Below are positions 1 to 5,139 of a DNA stretch of 5,139 bases, piece after piece. Location: NCBI GenBank assembly GCA_027001815.1, contig JALTLT010000182.1:1-5139 (forward strand), read 5' to 3'. A program made the translations under genes and the position numbers. The first letter of the stretch is position 1, and each line of letters starts with the position of its first letter. Under the pieces are notes generated by a model. That model made no database searches and was not told where the DNA came from. It saw nothing but the letters and a program-made list of their open reading frames with translations. The DNA is from Gammaproteobacteria bacterium. GTDB taxonomy: Bacteria; Pseudomonadota; Gammaproteobacteria; JALTLT01.

Positions 1-351
1 GTCGCCATCAACCCCAACGACGCCAGCCAGTACCCGGAGGACTCGGTGGAGAACATGAGGCGGGTGGCGCAGGAGTTCGACTTCCCGTTTCCCTATCTGG
101 TGGACGAGACCCAGGAGGTGGCGCGGGCCTTTGGGGCGGTCTGTACACCCGACTTCTTTGGTTACAACAAGGACCTGGAACTGCAGTACCGGGGCCGGCT
201 CGACGCCTCGCGCAAGGAGACCGCACCTCCCGACGTGCGTCGCGATCTCTTCGAGGCGATGAAGCAGGTGGCGCTCACCGGTCGCGGTCCCGAAGAGCAG
301 ATTCCCAGCATCGGTTGTTCCATCAAGTGGAAGGACGAGGGCGTAATATAA
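1..351 (+). CDS. Thioredoxin-like / peroxiredoxin-like (AhpC/TSA-type) protein, 3' part only
   Basis: The gene is open from the first base of the window and ends at TAA 349-351, giving 116 visible residues. The 5' end lies outside. The sequence resembles the small 'thioredoxin family protein' group related to peroxiredoxins (PRX_like1 type), usually about 180-200 residues, so roughly the last 60% is present. Seen directly: VAINPNDASQYPEDS at residues 1-15, FPYLVDETQEVARAFGAVCTPDFF around residues 30-53 (the cis-Pro-type CTPDFF segment with C48), YRGRLDAS at 63-70, and a C-terminal IGCSIKWK at 104-111 (C106). From memory of the family, the N-terminal half carries a CNHCPYV-like redox motif; it is off the window, so catalytic competence cannot be judged. 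The likely role is a cytoplasmic thiol-disulfide or peroxide-related activity, with substrate unknown. The 486-base spacer to tkt suggests it is not part of the sugar-phosphate operon. The last codons, GTA ATA TAA, are AT-rich and unlike the rest of the gene. Confidence 0.88.
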   Translation, partial: VAINPNDASQYPEDSVENMRRVAQEFDFPFPYLVDETQEVARAFGAVCTPDFFGYNKDLELQYRGRLDASRKETAPPDVRRDLFEAMKQVALTGRGPEEQIPSIGCSIKWKDEGVI

Positions 352-368
352 TTATTAACTAATGCATT
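344..368 (+). promoter_or_regulatory. AT-rich island with an exact TATAAT, candidate promoter element
   Basis: Only 3 of 25 bases are G or C, in a region that is otherwise strongly GC-rich. It overlaps the stop codon of the redoxin-like gene and contains an exact sigma-70 -10 hexamer, TATAAT, at 347-352. No convincing -35 hexamer lies 16-19 bases upstream; the 17-base position reads CAAGTG. If it is a promoter it would give tkt a leader of about 480 bases. It could equally be a chance AT patch or part of the end of the upstream transcript. Confidence 0.22.
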
Positions 369-444
369 CAAGAGGTTGGAAGGGGTTTTTTGACTGTTTT
401 TCGAGCCCGCGCAGGGAGTTGGGTGGCCCCCTCCGACCGCCTCC

Positions 445-465
445 ACTTGCCCGGGGTGGCCAAGT
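445..465. promoter_or_regulatory. Dyad ACTTG-N11-CAAGT upstream of tkt, candidate operator
   Basis: The arms ACTTG (445-449) and CAAGT (461-465) are perfect inverted repeats separated by 11 bases, giving a 21-base dyad of the size bound by dimeric regulators. A weak promoter-like pair overlaps it: TTGCCC at 447-452 and GAATAT at 472-477, with a long 19-base spacer. LysR-type regulators such as CbbR control some cbb/tkt operons, but this site does not match a motif I can name. Five-base arms are easily found by chance. Confidence 0.18.
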
Positions 466-764
466 AGGGGAGAATATCGGCCTTTTCATGGTCTCGTCCG
501 GAGGGCCGGGAGAACGGTCGGCGGCGGGTCGGGTGGCGCCGTCGCCGGTCCTGCGACGCAACGGACGTGGGGAAGAGATCCGGGGGGAGAGTCCTGTCAC
601 TGGCCCGGCCGCGGGGTTCCTGCGGGGTCGGGCCTGCAGTCGCACCGAGTCAGGCCGCGGAAGGTGGGCGCGGTCTCCGTCTCGCCCTGCCAACGTCTCC
701 GGTCGGATCAGGGCGCTTGCGGATCTTCCGTGATGCGTTCCCGAGAAAGATTCTTGCGTGGCGA

Positions 765-790
765 CCGCCCTGCGGGGGCGGCGCGCCGCA
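765..790 (+). other. Overlapping alternative GC stems in the tkt leader
   Basis: CCGCCC (765-770) pairs with GGGCGG (776-781) around a 5-base loop. The loop bases TGCGG (771-775) can instead pair with CCGCA (786-790), so the two stems exclude each other. The second overlaps the perfect palindrome CGGCGCGCCG at 779-788. It sits about 40 bases before the tkt ribosome binding site. This could be leader RNA structure, but the stretch is so GC-rich that short complementary runs are expected, and I assign no function. Confidence 0.2.
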
Positions 791-826
791 CCGGTTTCCG
801 CAATTTTGCGCCTATTGAGAGAGAAC

Positions 827-832
827 AGGAGG
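827..832 (+). promoter_or_regulatory. Shine-Dalgarno AGGAGG fixing the tkt start
   Basis: A full AGGAGG lies 5 bases before ATG 838-840. The same reading frame is open back to 664, and this site, together with the family's usual N-terminus, decides for 838 over the upstream codons. Confidence 0.85.
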
Positions 833-837
833 ACATC

Positions 838-2820
838 ATGCCCTCACGCAGAGAGCTAGCCAATGCAATCCGAGCCCTGAGCATGGACGCGGTCCAGAAG
901 GCCAAATCGGGCCATCCCGGCGCGCCGATGGGGATGGCGGATATCGCCGAGGTGCTGTGGAACGACTTCCTCAAGCACAACCCCTCCAACCCGTCCTGGT
1001 ACGATCGCGACCGTTTCGTGCTCTCCAACGGCCACGGCTCCATGCTCATCTATTCCCTGCTCCATCTCACCGGTTACGACCTGAGCATGGACGACATCAA
1101 GAATTTCCGCCAGCTCCACTCCAAGACCCCCGGTCATCCCGAGTACGGTTACACTCCTGGTGTCGAGACCACCACCGGCCCTCTCGGCCAGGGCATCACC
1201 AACGCCGTCGGCATGGCCCTGGCGGAGCGTACCCTCGCCGGCCAGTTCAACCGCGAGGGTCACAAGATCGTCGACCACTACACCTATGTCTTCCTCGGTG
1301 ACGGCTGCATGATGGAGGGCATCTCCCACGAGGCGTGCTCCCTGGCCGGTACCTGGGGGCTGGGCAAGCTGGTCGCCTTCTGGGACGACAACGGAATCTC
1401 CATCGACGGTCACATCGAGGGGTGGTTCACCGACGACACGCCCAAGCGCTTCGAGGCCTATGGCTGGCACGTGATCCGCGACGTGGACGGTCATGACGCC
1501 GAGGCGATCGCCCAGGCGATCCGCGAGGCCCACGCGGTCAACGACAAGCCCACCCTGATCTGCTGCAAGACGGTGATCGGCTACGGCGCGCCCAATCTCT
1601 GCGGCAGCCACGACTGCCACGGCGCCCCGCTGGGCGAGGACGAGATCAAGGCCACCCGCGAGAATCTGGGCTGGAACCATGCCCCCTTCGAGATCCCCGA
1701 CGAGATCTACGCCGGCTGGGACGCTCGCGAGAAGGGCGCGAAGGCGGAGGGTGACTGGAACGAGAAGTTCGCCGCCTACAAGGCCGCCTACCCCGAGCTG
1801 GCGGAGGAGTTCGAGCGCCGCATGAAGGGTGAGCTGCCCGGTGGCTGGGAGGAGATCGCCGCCGCCTTTGTGCGCGAGGTGGCGGAAAAGGCGGAGAGTC
1901 CCGCCACCCGCAAGGCCTCGCAGAACACCATCACCGCCTACGCCAAGGCGCTGCCGGAGTTCCTCGGCGGTTCGGCCGACCTCACCCCCTCCAACCTCAC
2001 CAACTGGCCCGAGGCGAAGACCATCGGCCGCACCGTGGCCGATGGCAACTACATCTCCTACGGGGTGCGCGAGTTCGGCATGTCGGCGATCATGAACGGC
2101 GTCGCCCTGCATGGCGGGTTCATTCCCTTCGGCGGCACCTTCCTGATGTTCTCCGAGTACGCCCGCAACGCCCTGCGCATGGCGGCGCTGATGAAGGTCC
2201 GCTCCATCTTCGTCTACACCCACGACTCCATCGGTCTGGGCGAGGACGGCCCCACCCACCAGCCCATCGAGCAGATCGCCACCCTCCGTCTGGTGCCCAA
2301 CATGTCCCTGTGGCGTCCCTGCGACGCGGTGGAGACGGCGGTCGCCTGGAAGGCGGCCATCGAGCGCAAGGGCGGTCCCACCTGCCTGATCTTCTCCCGC
2401 CAGAACCTGCCGCACCAGCCGCGCAGCGAGGCGCAGATCGCCGACATCGCCCGTGGTGGCTACGTGCTGAAGGATTGCGACGGCACCCCCGACGCCATCA
2501 TCCTCGCCACCGGCTCCGAGGTGGCGCTGGCGGTGGGCGCCGCCGACGAGCTGGCGGCGAAGGGCAGGAAGGTGCGAGTGGTCTCCATGCCCTCCGTGGA
2601 CACCTTCGAGGCCCAGGACGACGCCTGGCGCGCCTCGGTGCTGCCCGCCGGCGTGCCCACCGTGGCGGTGGAGGCCGGTGTCACCGACGTCTGGTACAAG
2701 TACGCCCGGAAGGTGATCGGCATCAACCGCTTCGGCGAGTCCGCGCCGGCCGGCGAGCTGTTCAAGCACTTCGGTTTCACCGTGGAGAACGTGGTGGCCG
2801 CCGTCGAGGATGTGCTCTGA
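838..2820 (+). CDS. tkt: Transketolase
   Basis: This thiamine diphosphate enzyme transfers two-carbon ketol units between ketose and aldose phosphates (for example xylulose 5-phosphate to ribose 5-phosphate or erythrose 4-phosphate) in the cytoplasmic pentose phosphate pathway and the Calvin cycle. The 660 residues compare with 663 in E. coli TktA, so it is full length. Visible in order: the N-terminal TPP-binding domain with SGHPGAPMG (H26), SNGHGS (H66), the GPLGQG loop at 114-119 and the TPP/metal motif GDG 154-156 with N185; a middle pyrimidine-binding domain with SYGVREFGM (catalytic Glu E412), H462 and transketolase signature 2, GEDGPTHQPIE at 468-478 (D470, H474); phosphate-binding R521; then the C-terminal domain (about 550-660) with ATGSEV at 557-562. 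All expected catalytic residues are present. The start at 838 has AGGAGG 5 bases upstream and the normal family N-terminus; the 58-codon in-frame extension to 664 is Arg/Gly-rich and rejected. It is followed after 72 bases by gap and probably cotranscribed. Ser3 TCA and Leu7 CTA are the only codons of their kind in the gene. Confidence 0.97.
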   Translation: MPSRRELANAIRALSMDAVQKAKSGHPGAPMGMADIAEVLWNDFLKHNPSNPSWYDRDRFVLSNGHGSMLIYSLLHLTGYDLSMDDIKNFRQLHSKTPGHPEYGYTPGVETTTGPLGQGITNAVGMALAERTLAGQFNREGHKIVDHYTYVFLGDGCMMEGISHEACSLAGTWGLGKLVAFWDDNGISIDGHIEGWFTDDTPKRFEAYGWHVIRDVDGHDAEAIAQAIREAHAVNDKPTLICCKTVIGYGAPNLCGSHDCHGAPLGEDEIKATRENLGWNHAPFEIPDEIYAGWDAREKGAKAEGDWNEKFAAYKAAYPELAEEFERRMKGELPGGWEEIAAAFVREVAEKAESPATRKASQNTITAYAKALPEFLGGSADLTPSNLTNWPEAKTIGRTVADGNYISYGVREFGMSAIMNGVALHGGFIPFGGTFLMFSEYARNALRMAALMKVRSIFVYTHDSIGLGEDGPTHQPIEQIATLRLVPNMSLWRPCDAVETAVAWKAAIERKGGPTCLIFSRQNLPHQPRSEAQIADIARGGYVLKDCDGTPDAIILATGSEVALAVGAADELAAKGRKVRVVSMPSVDTFEAQDDAWRASVLPAGVPTVAVEAGVTDVWYKYARKVIGINRFGESAPAGELFKHFGFTVENVVAAVEDVL

Positions 2821-2836
2821 CGGACTTCCGCAACCC

Positions 2837-2861
2837 GGCCCCGGGGGGTCTCCCCGGGGCC
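2837..2861 (+). other. Perfect 10-bp GC hairpin between tkt and gap
   Basis: GGCCCCGGGG (2837-2846) pairs perfectly with CCCCGGGGCC (2852-2861) around the loop GGTCT. Each arm contains the palindrome CCCCGGGG. The stem begins 16 bases after the tkt stop codon. No T run follows (the next bases are CGTATGAC), so it does not look like a standard intrinsic terminator. It is more likely an RNA hairpin that blocks 3' exonucleases, directs processing or gives partial read-through between tkt and gap. The structure is read directly; the function is inferred. Confidence 0.6.
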
Positions 2862-2892
2862 CGTATGACATCCAGAGAAGAGGATCTGAACG

Positions 2893-3897
2893 ATGACTAT
2901 CAAAGTCGGTATCAATGGCTTCGGCCGCATCGGCCGCATGGTGTTCCGCGCGGTCGCCAAGGACTTCAGTGACGACATCGAGGTGGTCGCCATCAACGAC
3001 CTGCTCGACCCCGACTACCTGGCCTACATGCTCAAGTACGACTCGGTCCACGGCCGCTTCGACGGCGACATCTCCGTGGACGGCGACAACCTGGTGGTCA
3101 ACGGCAAGACCATCCGCCTGACCGCCGAGCGTGATCCTGCCAACCTGGCCTGGGGCGACGTGGGTGCCGATCTGGTCATCGAGTCCACCGGCCTCTTCCT
3201 CACCGGGGAGACCTGCCAGAAGCACATCGACGCCGGCGCACCCAGGGTGGTGCAGAGCGCTCCCTCCAAGGACGCCACCCCCATGTTCGTCTATGGCGTC
3301 AACCACGAGACCTACGACGGCCAGAAGATCATCTCCGCCGCCTCCTGCACCACCAACTGCCTGGCGCCGGTGGCCAAGGTGCTCAACGACAAGTGGGGCA
3401 TCAAGCGCGGCCTGATGTCCACCGTGCACGCCGCCACCGCCACCCAGAAGACGGTCGACGGCCCCTCCATGAAGGACTGGCGCGGCGGCCGCGGCATCCT
3501 GGAGAACATCATCCCCTCCTCCACCGGTGCCGCCAAGGCGGTGGGCAAGGTGCTGCCCGAGCTCAACGGCAAGCTGACCGGAATGGCCTTCCGCGTCCCC
3601 ACCTCCGACGTCTCGGTGGTCGACCTGACCGTGGAACTCAACAGCGGTGCCAGCTACGACGACATCTGCGCCGCCATGAAGGCCGCCTCCGAGTCCGGCT
3701 CCCTGGCGGGCGTGCTGGGCTACACCGACGAGAAGGTGGTCTCCACCGACTTCCGCGGCTGCGCCCAGCCCTCCATCTTCGACGCCGGTGCCGGCATTCA
3801 GCTCGACGACACCTTCGTCAAGGTGGTCTCCTGGTACGACAACGAGTACGGCTACACCTGCAACATGCTGCGCCTGGTGCGCCACGTGGCTGGCTGA
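2893..3897 (+). CDS. gap: Glyceraldehyde-3-phosphate dehydrogenase, type I (GapA-like)
   Basis: This cytoplasmic tetrameric enzyme interconverts glyceraldehyde 3-phosphate, NAD(P)+ and phosphate with 1,3-bisphosphoglycerate. The 334 residues are close to the 331 of E. coli GapA, with long shared stretches. Visible: the Rossmann dinucleotide motif NGFGRIG at 8-14; INDLLD with D36, the acidic residue that holds the adenosine ribose and favours NAD over NADP; SCTTNC 151-156 with the catalytic C152; H179 as its partner base; P191 in the coenzyme-specificity loop, again as in NAD enzymes; AFRVP with phosphate-binding R234; and WYDNEYGY 314-321 with N317 near the nicotinamide. The C-terminus ends at HVAG with no redox-regulatory extension of the plant GapB kind. 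The SD GAAGAGGA (2877-2884) lies 8 bases before ATG. The downstream partner pgk uses its product, so the two reactions run as a pair. Epd (erythrose-4-phosphate dehydrogenase), often next to tkt and pgk in enterics and pseudomonads, is the main alternative, but the match to GapA is much closer. Confidence 0.96.
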   Translation: MTIKVGINGFGRIGRMVFRAVAKDFSDDIEVVAINDLLDPDYLAYMLKYDSVHGRFDGDISVDGDNLVVNGKTIRLTAERDPANLAWGDVGADLVIESTGLFLTGETCQKHIDAGAPRVVQSAPSKDATPMFVYGVNHETYDGQKIISAASCTTNCLAPVAKVLNDKWGIKRGLMSTVHAATATQKTVDGPSMKDWRGGRGILENIIPSSTGAAKAVGKVLPELNGKLTGMAFRVPTSDVSVVDLTVELNSGASYDDICAAMKAASESGSLAGVLGYTDEKVVSTDFRGCAQPSIFDAGAGIQLDDTFVKVVSWYDNEYGYTCNMLRLVRHVAG

Positions 3898-3906
3898 TCC
3901 GTTCTC

Positions 3907-3947
3907 ACCGGCGGGCGCGGGGGACGGCTCCCCCGCGCCCCGTCGGT
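3907..3947 (+). other. Perfect 11-12-bp GC hairpin after gap, terminator-like without a T run
   Basis: GGGCGCGGGGG (3913-3923) pairs perfectly with CCCCCGCGCCC (3930-3940). An added A-T pair (3924 with 3929) closes a CGGC tetraloop. Below a small internal loop, ACCG (3907-3910) can also pair with CGGT (3944-3947). The main stem starts 15 bases after the gap stop codon. The bases that follow (TCAGGCATC) hold no T run, so full termination by the intrinsic route is doubtful; transcript stabilisation, processing or partial attenuation before pgk fits better. Placement and shape closely parallel the hairpin after tkt. Confidence 0.6.
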
Positions 3948-3980
3948 TCAGGCATCTCCCGGTGCCGGCCGTCGAGAGCC

Positions 3981-4009
3981 ATTGGCCAAGCGAGCACCGT
4001 TCGGCCAAT
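3981..4009. promoter_or_regulatory. Inverted repeat ATTGGCC-N15-GGCCAAT upstream of pgk
   Basis: Perfect 7-base arms, ATTGGCC (3981-3987) and GGCCAAT (4003-4009), flank a 15-base centre. As RNA the stem can extend inward by AA/TT and CG/CG with one bulged base on each side (3990 and 4002), to 11 pairs around the loop AGCAC. It ends 39 bases before the pgk Shine-Dalgarno. It could be an operator or an RNA element for separate control of pgk. No strong promoter accompanies it: TTTTCG (4012-4017) with GATTCT (4035-4040) has 17-base spacing but poor hexamers. The repeat is certain; the role is unknown. Confidence 0.4.
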
Positions 4010-4048
4010 CGTTTTCGAACCTTTCACGTCTACTGATTCTCGATCTTC

Positions 4049-4054
4049 AAGGAG
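4049..4054 (+). promoter_or_regulatory. Shine-Dalgarno AAGGAG fixing the pgk start
   Basis: AAGGAG lies 6 bases before ATG 4061-4063 and supports that codon as the pgk start. The protein then begins MSVIKLTDLDL, in line with the E. coli enzyme. Confidence 0.8.
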
Positions 4055-4060
4055 CCGATC

Positions 4061-5139
4061 ATGTCCGTGATCAAACTGACCGACCTCGATCTCGCCGGCA
4101 AGCGCGTCCTCATCCGTCAGGATCTCAACGTTCCCGTCAAGGATGGCAAGGTGACCAGCGACAAGCGCATCCGCGCCAGTCTGCCCACCATCGAGCTGGC
4201 CATGAAGGCCGGTGCCCGGGTGATGCTCATGTCCCACCTGGGCCGCCCCACCGAGGGCGAGTACGACGAGCAGTTCTCCCTCAAGCCGGTGGCCGACCAT
4301 CTCGGCTCCCTGCTGGGCAAGGAGGTACGGCTGATCCGCGAGTATCTGGAGACGGCGCCCGAGGTGGGTGAGGGCGAGGTGGTGATCCTCGAGAACGTCC
4401 GCTTCAACAAGGGCGAGAAGAAGAACGACGACGATCTGGCCAAGCGCTACGCGGCGCTCTGTGACATCTTCGTGATGGATGCCTTCGGCACCGCCCACCG
4501 CGCCCAGGCCTCCACCCACGGGGTCGCCAAGTACGCGCCCGTGGCCTGTGCCGGGCCGCTGCTGGCCGGCGAGCTGGAGGCGCTCGGCAAGGCGCTCGGC
4601 GACCCGGCCCGCCCGATGGTGGCGATCGTCGGTGGATCCAAGGTCTCCACCAAGCTGACCGTCCTGGAGAGTCTCTCCAAGGTGGTGGACAAGCTGATCC
4701 CCGGTGGCGGCATCGCCAACACCTTCATCGCCGCCAGCGGTTACAATGTGGGCAAGTCCCTCTGCGAGGAGGATCTGATCCCCGAGGCGAAGCGCCTCAT
4801 GGAGGCGGCCCGGGCCAAGGGCGGCGAGATCCCTGTCCCCACCGACGTGGTGGTGGGCAAGGAGTTCTCCGAGAGCGCCGAGGCGACCGTCAAGAAGGTG
4901 GACGAGGTGGCCGACGACGACATGATCTTCGACATCGGCCCCGAGACCGCCGCCCGCTTCGCGGAGATGATGAAGGAGGCCGGCACCATCGTCTGGAACG
5001 GTCCCGTCGGTGTCTTCGAGTTCGATCAGTTCGGGGAAGGGACCAAGGCCCTGGCGCTGGCCATCGCCGAGAGTGACGCCTTCTCCATCGCCGGCGGTGG
5101 CGACACCCTCGCCGCGGTGGACAAGTATGGCGTGGGCGA
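4061..5139 (+). CDS. pgk: Phosphoglycerate kinase, 3' end cut by the window
   Basis: This cytoplasmic monomeric kinase interconverts 1,3-bisphosphoglycerate plus ADP with 3-phosphoglycerate plus ATP: forward in glycolysis, backward in gluconeogenesis and the Calvin cycle. The window holds 359 codons plus two bases; E. coli Pgk has 387 residues, so about 30 C-terminal residues, including the final GGGAF-type motif, are missing. Visible in the N-domain substrate site: IRQDLNVP at 18-25 (R19, D21, N23), SHLGRP 58-63 (H59, R62), ENVRFNKGEKK 111-121 (R114) and AHRAQASTHG 145-154 (R147). In the nucleotide C-domain: VGGSKVSTK 190-198 (K194, K198), GGGIANTF 215-222, WNGPVGVFE 312-320 (E320) and AGGGDTLAA 344-352. 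No key residue is lost. It lies 163 bases after gap, a spacer containing a hairpin and an inverted repeat, so it is probably cotranscribed but may have some separate control. The reading frame differs from that of tkt and gap. Confidence 0.96.
   Translation, partial: MSVIKLTDLDLAGKRVLIRQDLNVPVKDGKVTSDKRIRASLPTIELAMKAGARVMLMSHLGRPTEGEYDEQFSLKPVADHLGSLLGKEVRLIREYLETAPEVGEGEVVILENVRFNKGEKKNDDDLAKRYAALCDIFVMDAFGTAHRAQASTHGVAKYAPVACAGPLLAGELEALGKALGDPARPMVAIVGGSKVSTKLTVLESLSKVVDKLIPGGGIANTFIAASGYNVGKSLCEEDLIPEAKRLMEAARAKGGEIPVPTDVVVGKEFSESAEATVKKVDEVADDDMIFDIGPETAARFAEMMKEAGTIVWNGPVGVFEFDQFGEGTKALALAIAESDAFSIAGGGDTLAAVDKYGVG

Larger units (their letters stand above)
352..837. other. 486-base non-coding spacer / probable tkt leader and promoter region
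   Basis: No supported gene lies here. Open frames cross the stretch, but they translate to Arg/Gly/Pro-rich low-complexity sequence with no ribosome binding site and no recognisable family, as expected of GC-rich non-coding DNA. Visible elements are: T runs at 386-391 and 397-401 with no hairpin before them; an isolated TTGACT at 390-395 without a matching -10; a dyad ACTTG-N11-CAAGT at 445-465; a possible stem 519-526 with 537-544 containing one G-U pair; a hairpin 765-770 with 776-781; a 10-base perfect palindrome at 779-788 (CGGCGCGCCG); and a short dyad CGCAA-TT-TTGCG at 799-810. The tkt promoter and any operator should be here or just upstream, but I cannot place the start of transcription. 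No clear intrinsic terminator for the upstream gene is visible. Confidence 0.6.

Noticed and set aside
386..401. T runs (TTTTTT and TTTTT) as an intrinsic terminator for the upstream gene
   Set aside because: No stem-loop can be formed immediately upstream on either strand.
390..418. TTGACT as the -35 of a sigma-70 promoter
   Set aside because: The hexamers 16-18 bases downstream (around 412-419, AGGGAG-like) do not resemble TATAAT.
421..461. Direct repeat of GGGTGGCC at 421-428 and 454-461
   Set aside because: Two 8-base copies in GC-rich sequence are expected by chance, and there is no third copy or regular spacing.
520..536. G-rich tract with five GG/GGG runs as a possible two-tier G-quadruplex
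   Set aside because: Two-tier tracts are common by chance in DNA this GC-rich, and the same bases can form an ordinary stem with 537-544.
362..733. Plus-strand open frame of 123 codons in the spacer before tkt
   Set aside because: There is no Shine-Dalgarno sequence, the composition is Arg/Gly/Pro-rich, other overlapping frames are equally open, and no family is recognisable. It is typical of GC-rich non-coding DNA.
664..837. 58-codon in-frame N-terminal extension of transketolase
   Set aside because: There is no ribosome binding site at 664, the composition is Arg/Gly-rich and non-conserved, and AGGAGG plus the standard family N-terminus mark 838.
856..4008. A 1050-codon open frame on the minus strand across tkt and gap
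   Set aside because: It lies in codon-on-codon register with tkt and gap, so it is open simply because those genes lack TTA, CTA and TCA. It starts with TTG without a ribosome binding site, and its product is Gly/His/Val/Asp-rich low-complexity sequence with no recognisable family.
1..5139. CRISPR array, mobile element, tRNA/rRNA or defence genes
   Set aside because: No regular repeat-spacer pattern, terminal inverted repeats, transposase-like sequence or RNA-gene hallmark was seen on either strand.

Overview
The window is about 5.1 kb of GC-rich bacterial DNA (roughly two thirds G+C, estimated by eye). It carries a central-carbon gene cluster with every gene on the + strand. The layout is: the 3' end of a thioredoxin-like/peroxiredoxin-like gene (1-351); a 486-base non-coding spacer (352-837); a complete transketolase gene, tkt (838-2820); a 72-base gap holding a perfect GC hairpin; a complete type I glyceraldehyde-3-phosphate dehydrogenase gene, gap (2893-3897); a 163-base gap holding a second perfect GC hairpin and a separate inverted repeat; and a phosphoglycerate kinase gene, pgk, cut by the right edge (4061 to beyond 5139).

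The recalled E. coli GapA and Pgk sequences match closely over their full visible length, which suggests a gammaproteobacterium. The order tkt-gap-pgk (often followed by pyruvate kinase and class II aldolase) is, as I remember it, common in high-GC gammaproteobacteria, including sulfur-oxidising and phototrophic autotrophs of the Chromatiales/Ectothiorhodospiraceae type. Placement at that level is inference. No RuBisCO, phosphoribulokinase or CbbR gene is visible, so autotrophy cannot be concluded.

The three enzymes share metabolites. Transketolase exchanges two-carbon units between sugar phosphates and releases or consumes glyceraldehyde 3-phosphate. Gap interconverts that with 1,3-bisphosphoglycerate, and Pgk interconverts that with 3-phosphoglycerate plus ATP. 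Together they serve glycolysis/gluconeogenesis, the non-oxidative pentose phosphate pathway and, if the host is an autotroph, the Calvin cycle. Each gene has its own good Shine-Dalgarno sequence, and codon use is strongly biased (no TTA, CTA or TCA codon from residue 8 of tkt through gap), as expected for highly expressed genes.

I found no new system here. The coding content is ordinary. The points worth a second look are the two matched hairpins just after the tkt and gap stop codons, the dyad upstream of pgk, and the long tkt leader with an AT-rich island at its left end.
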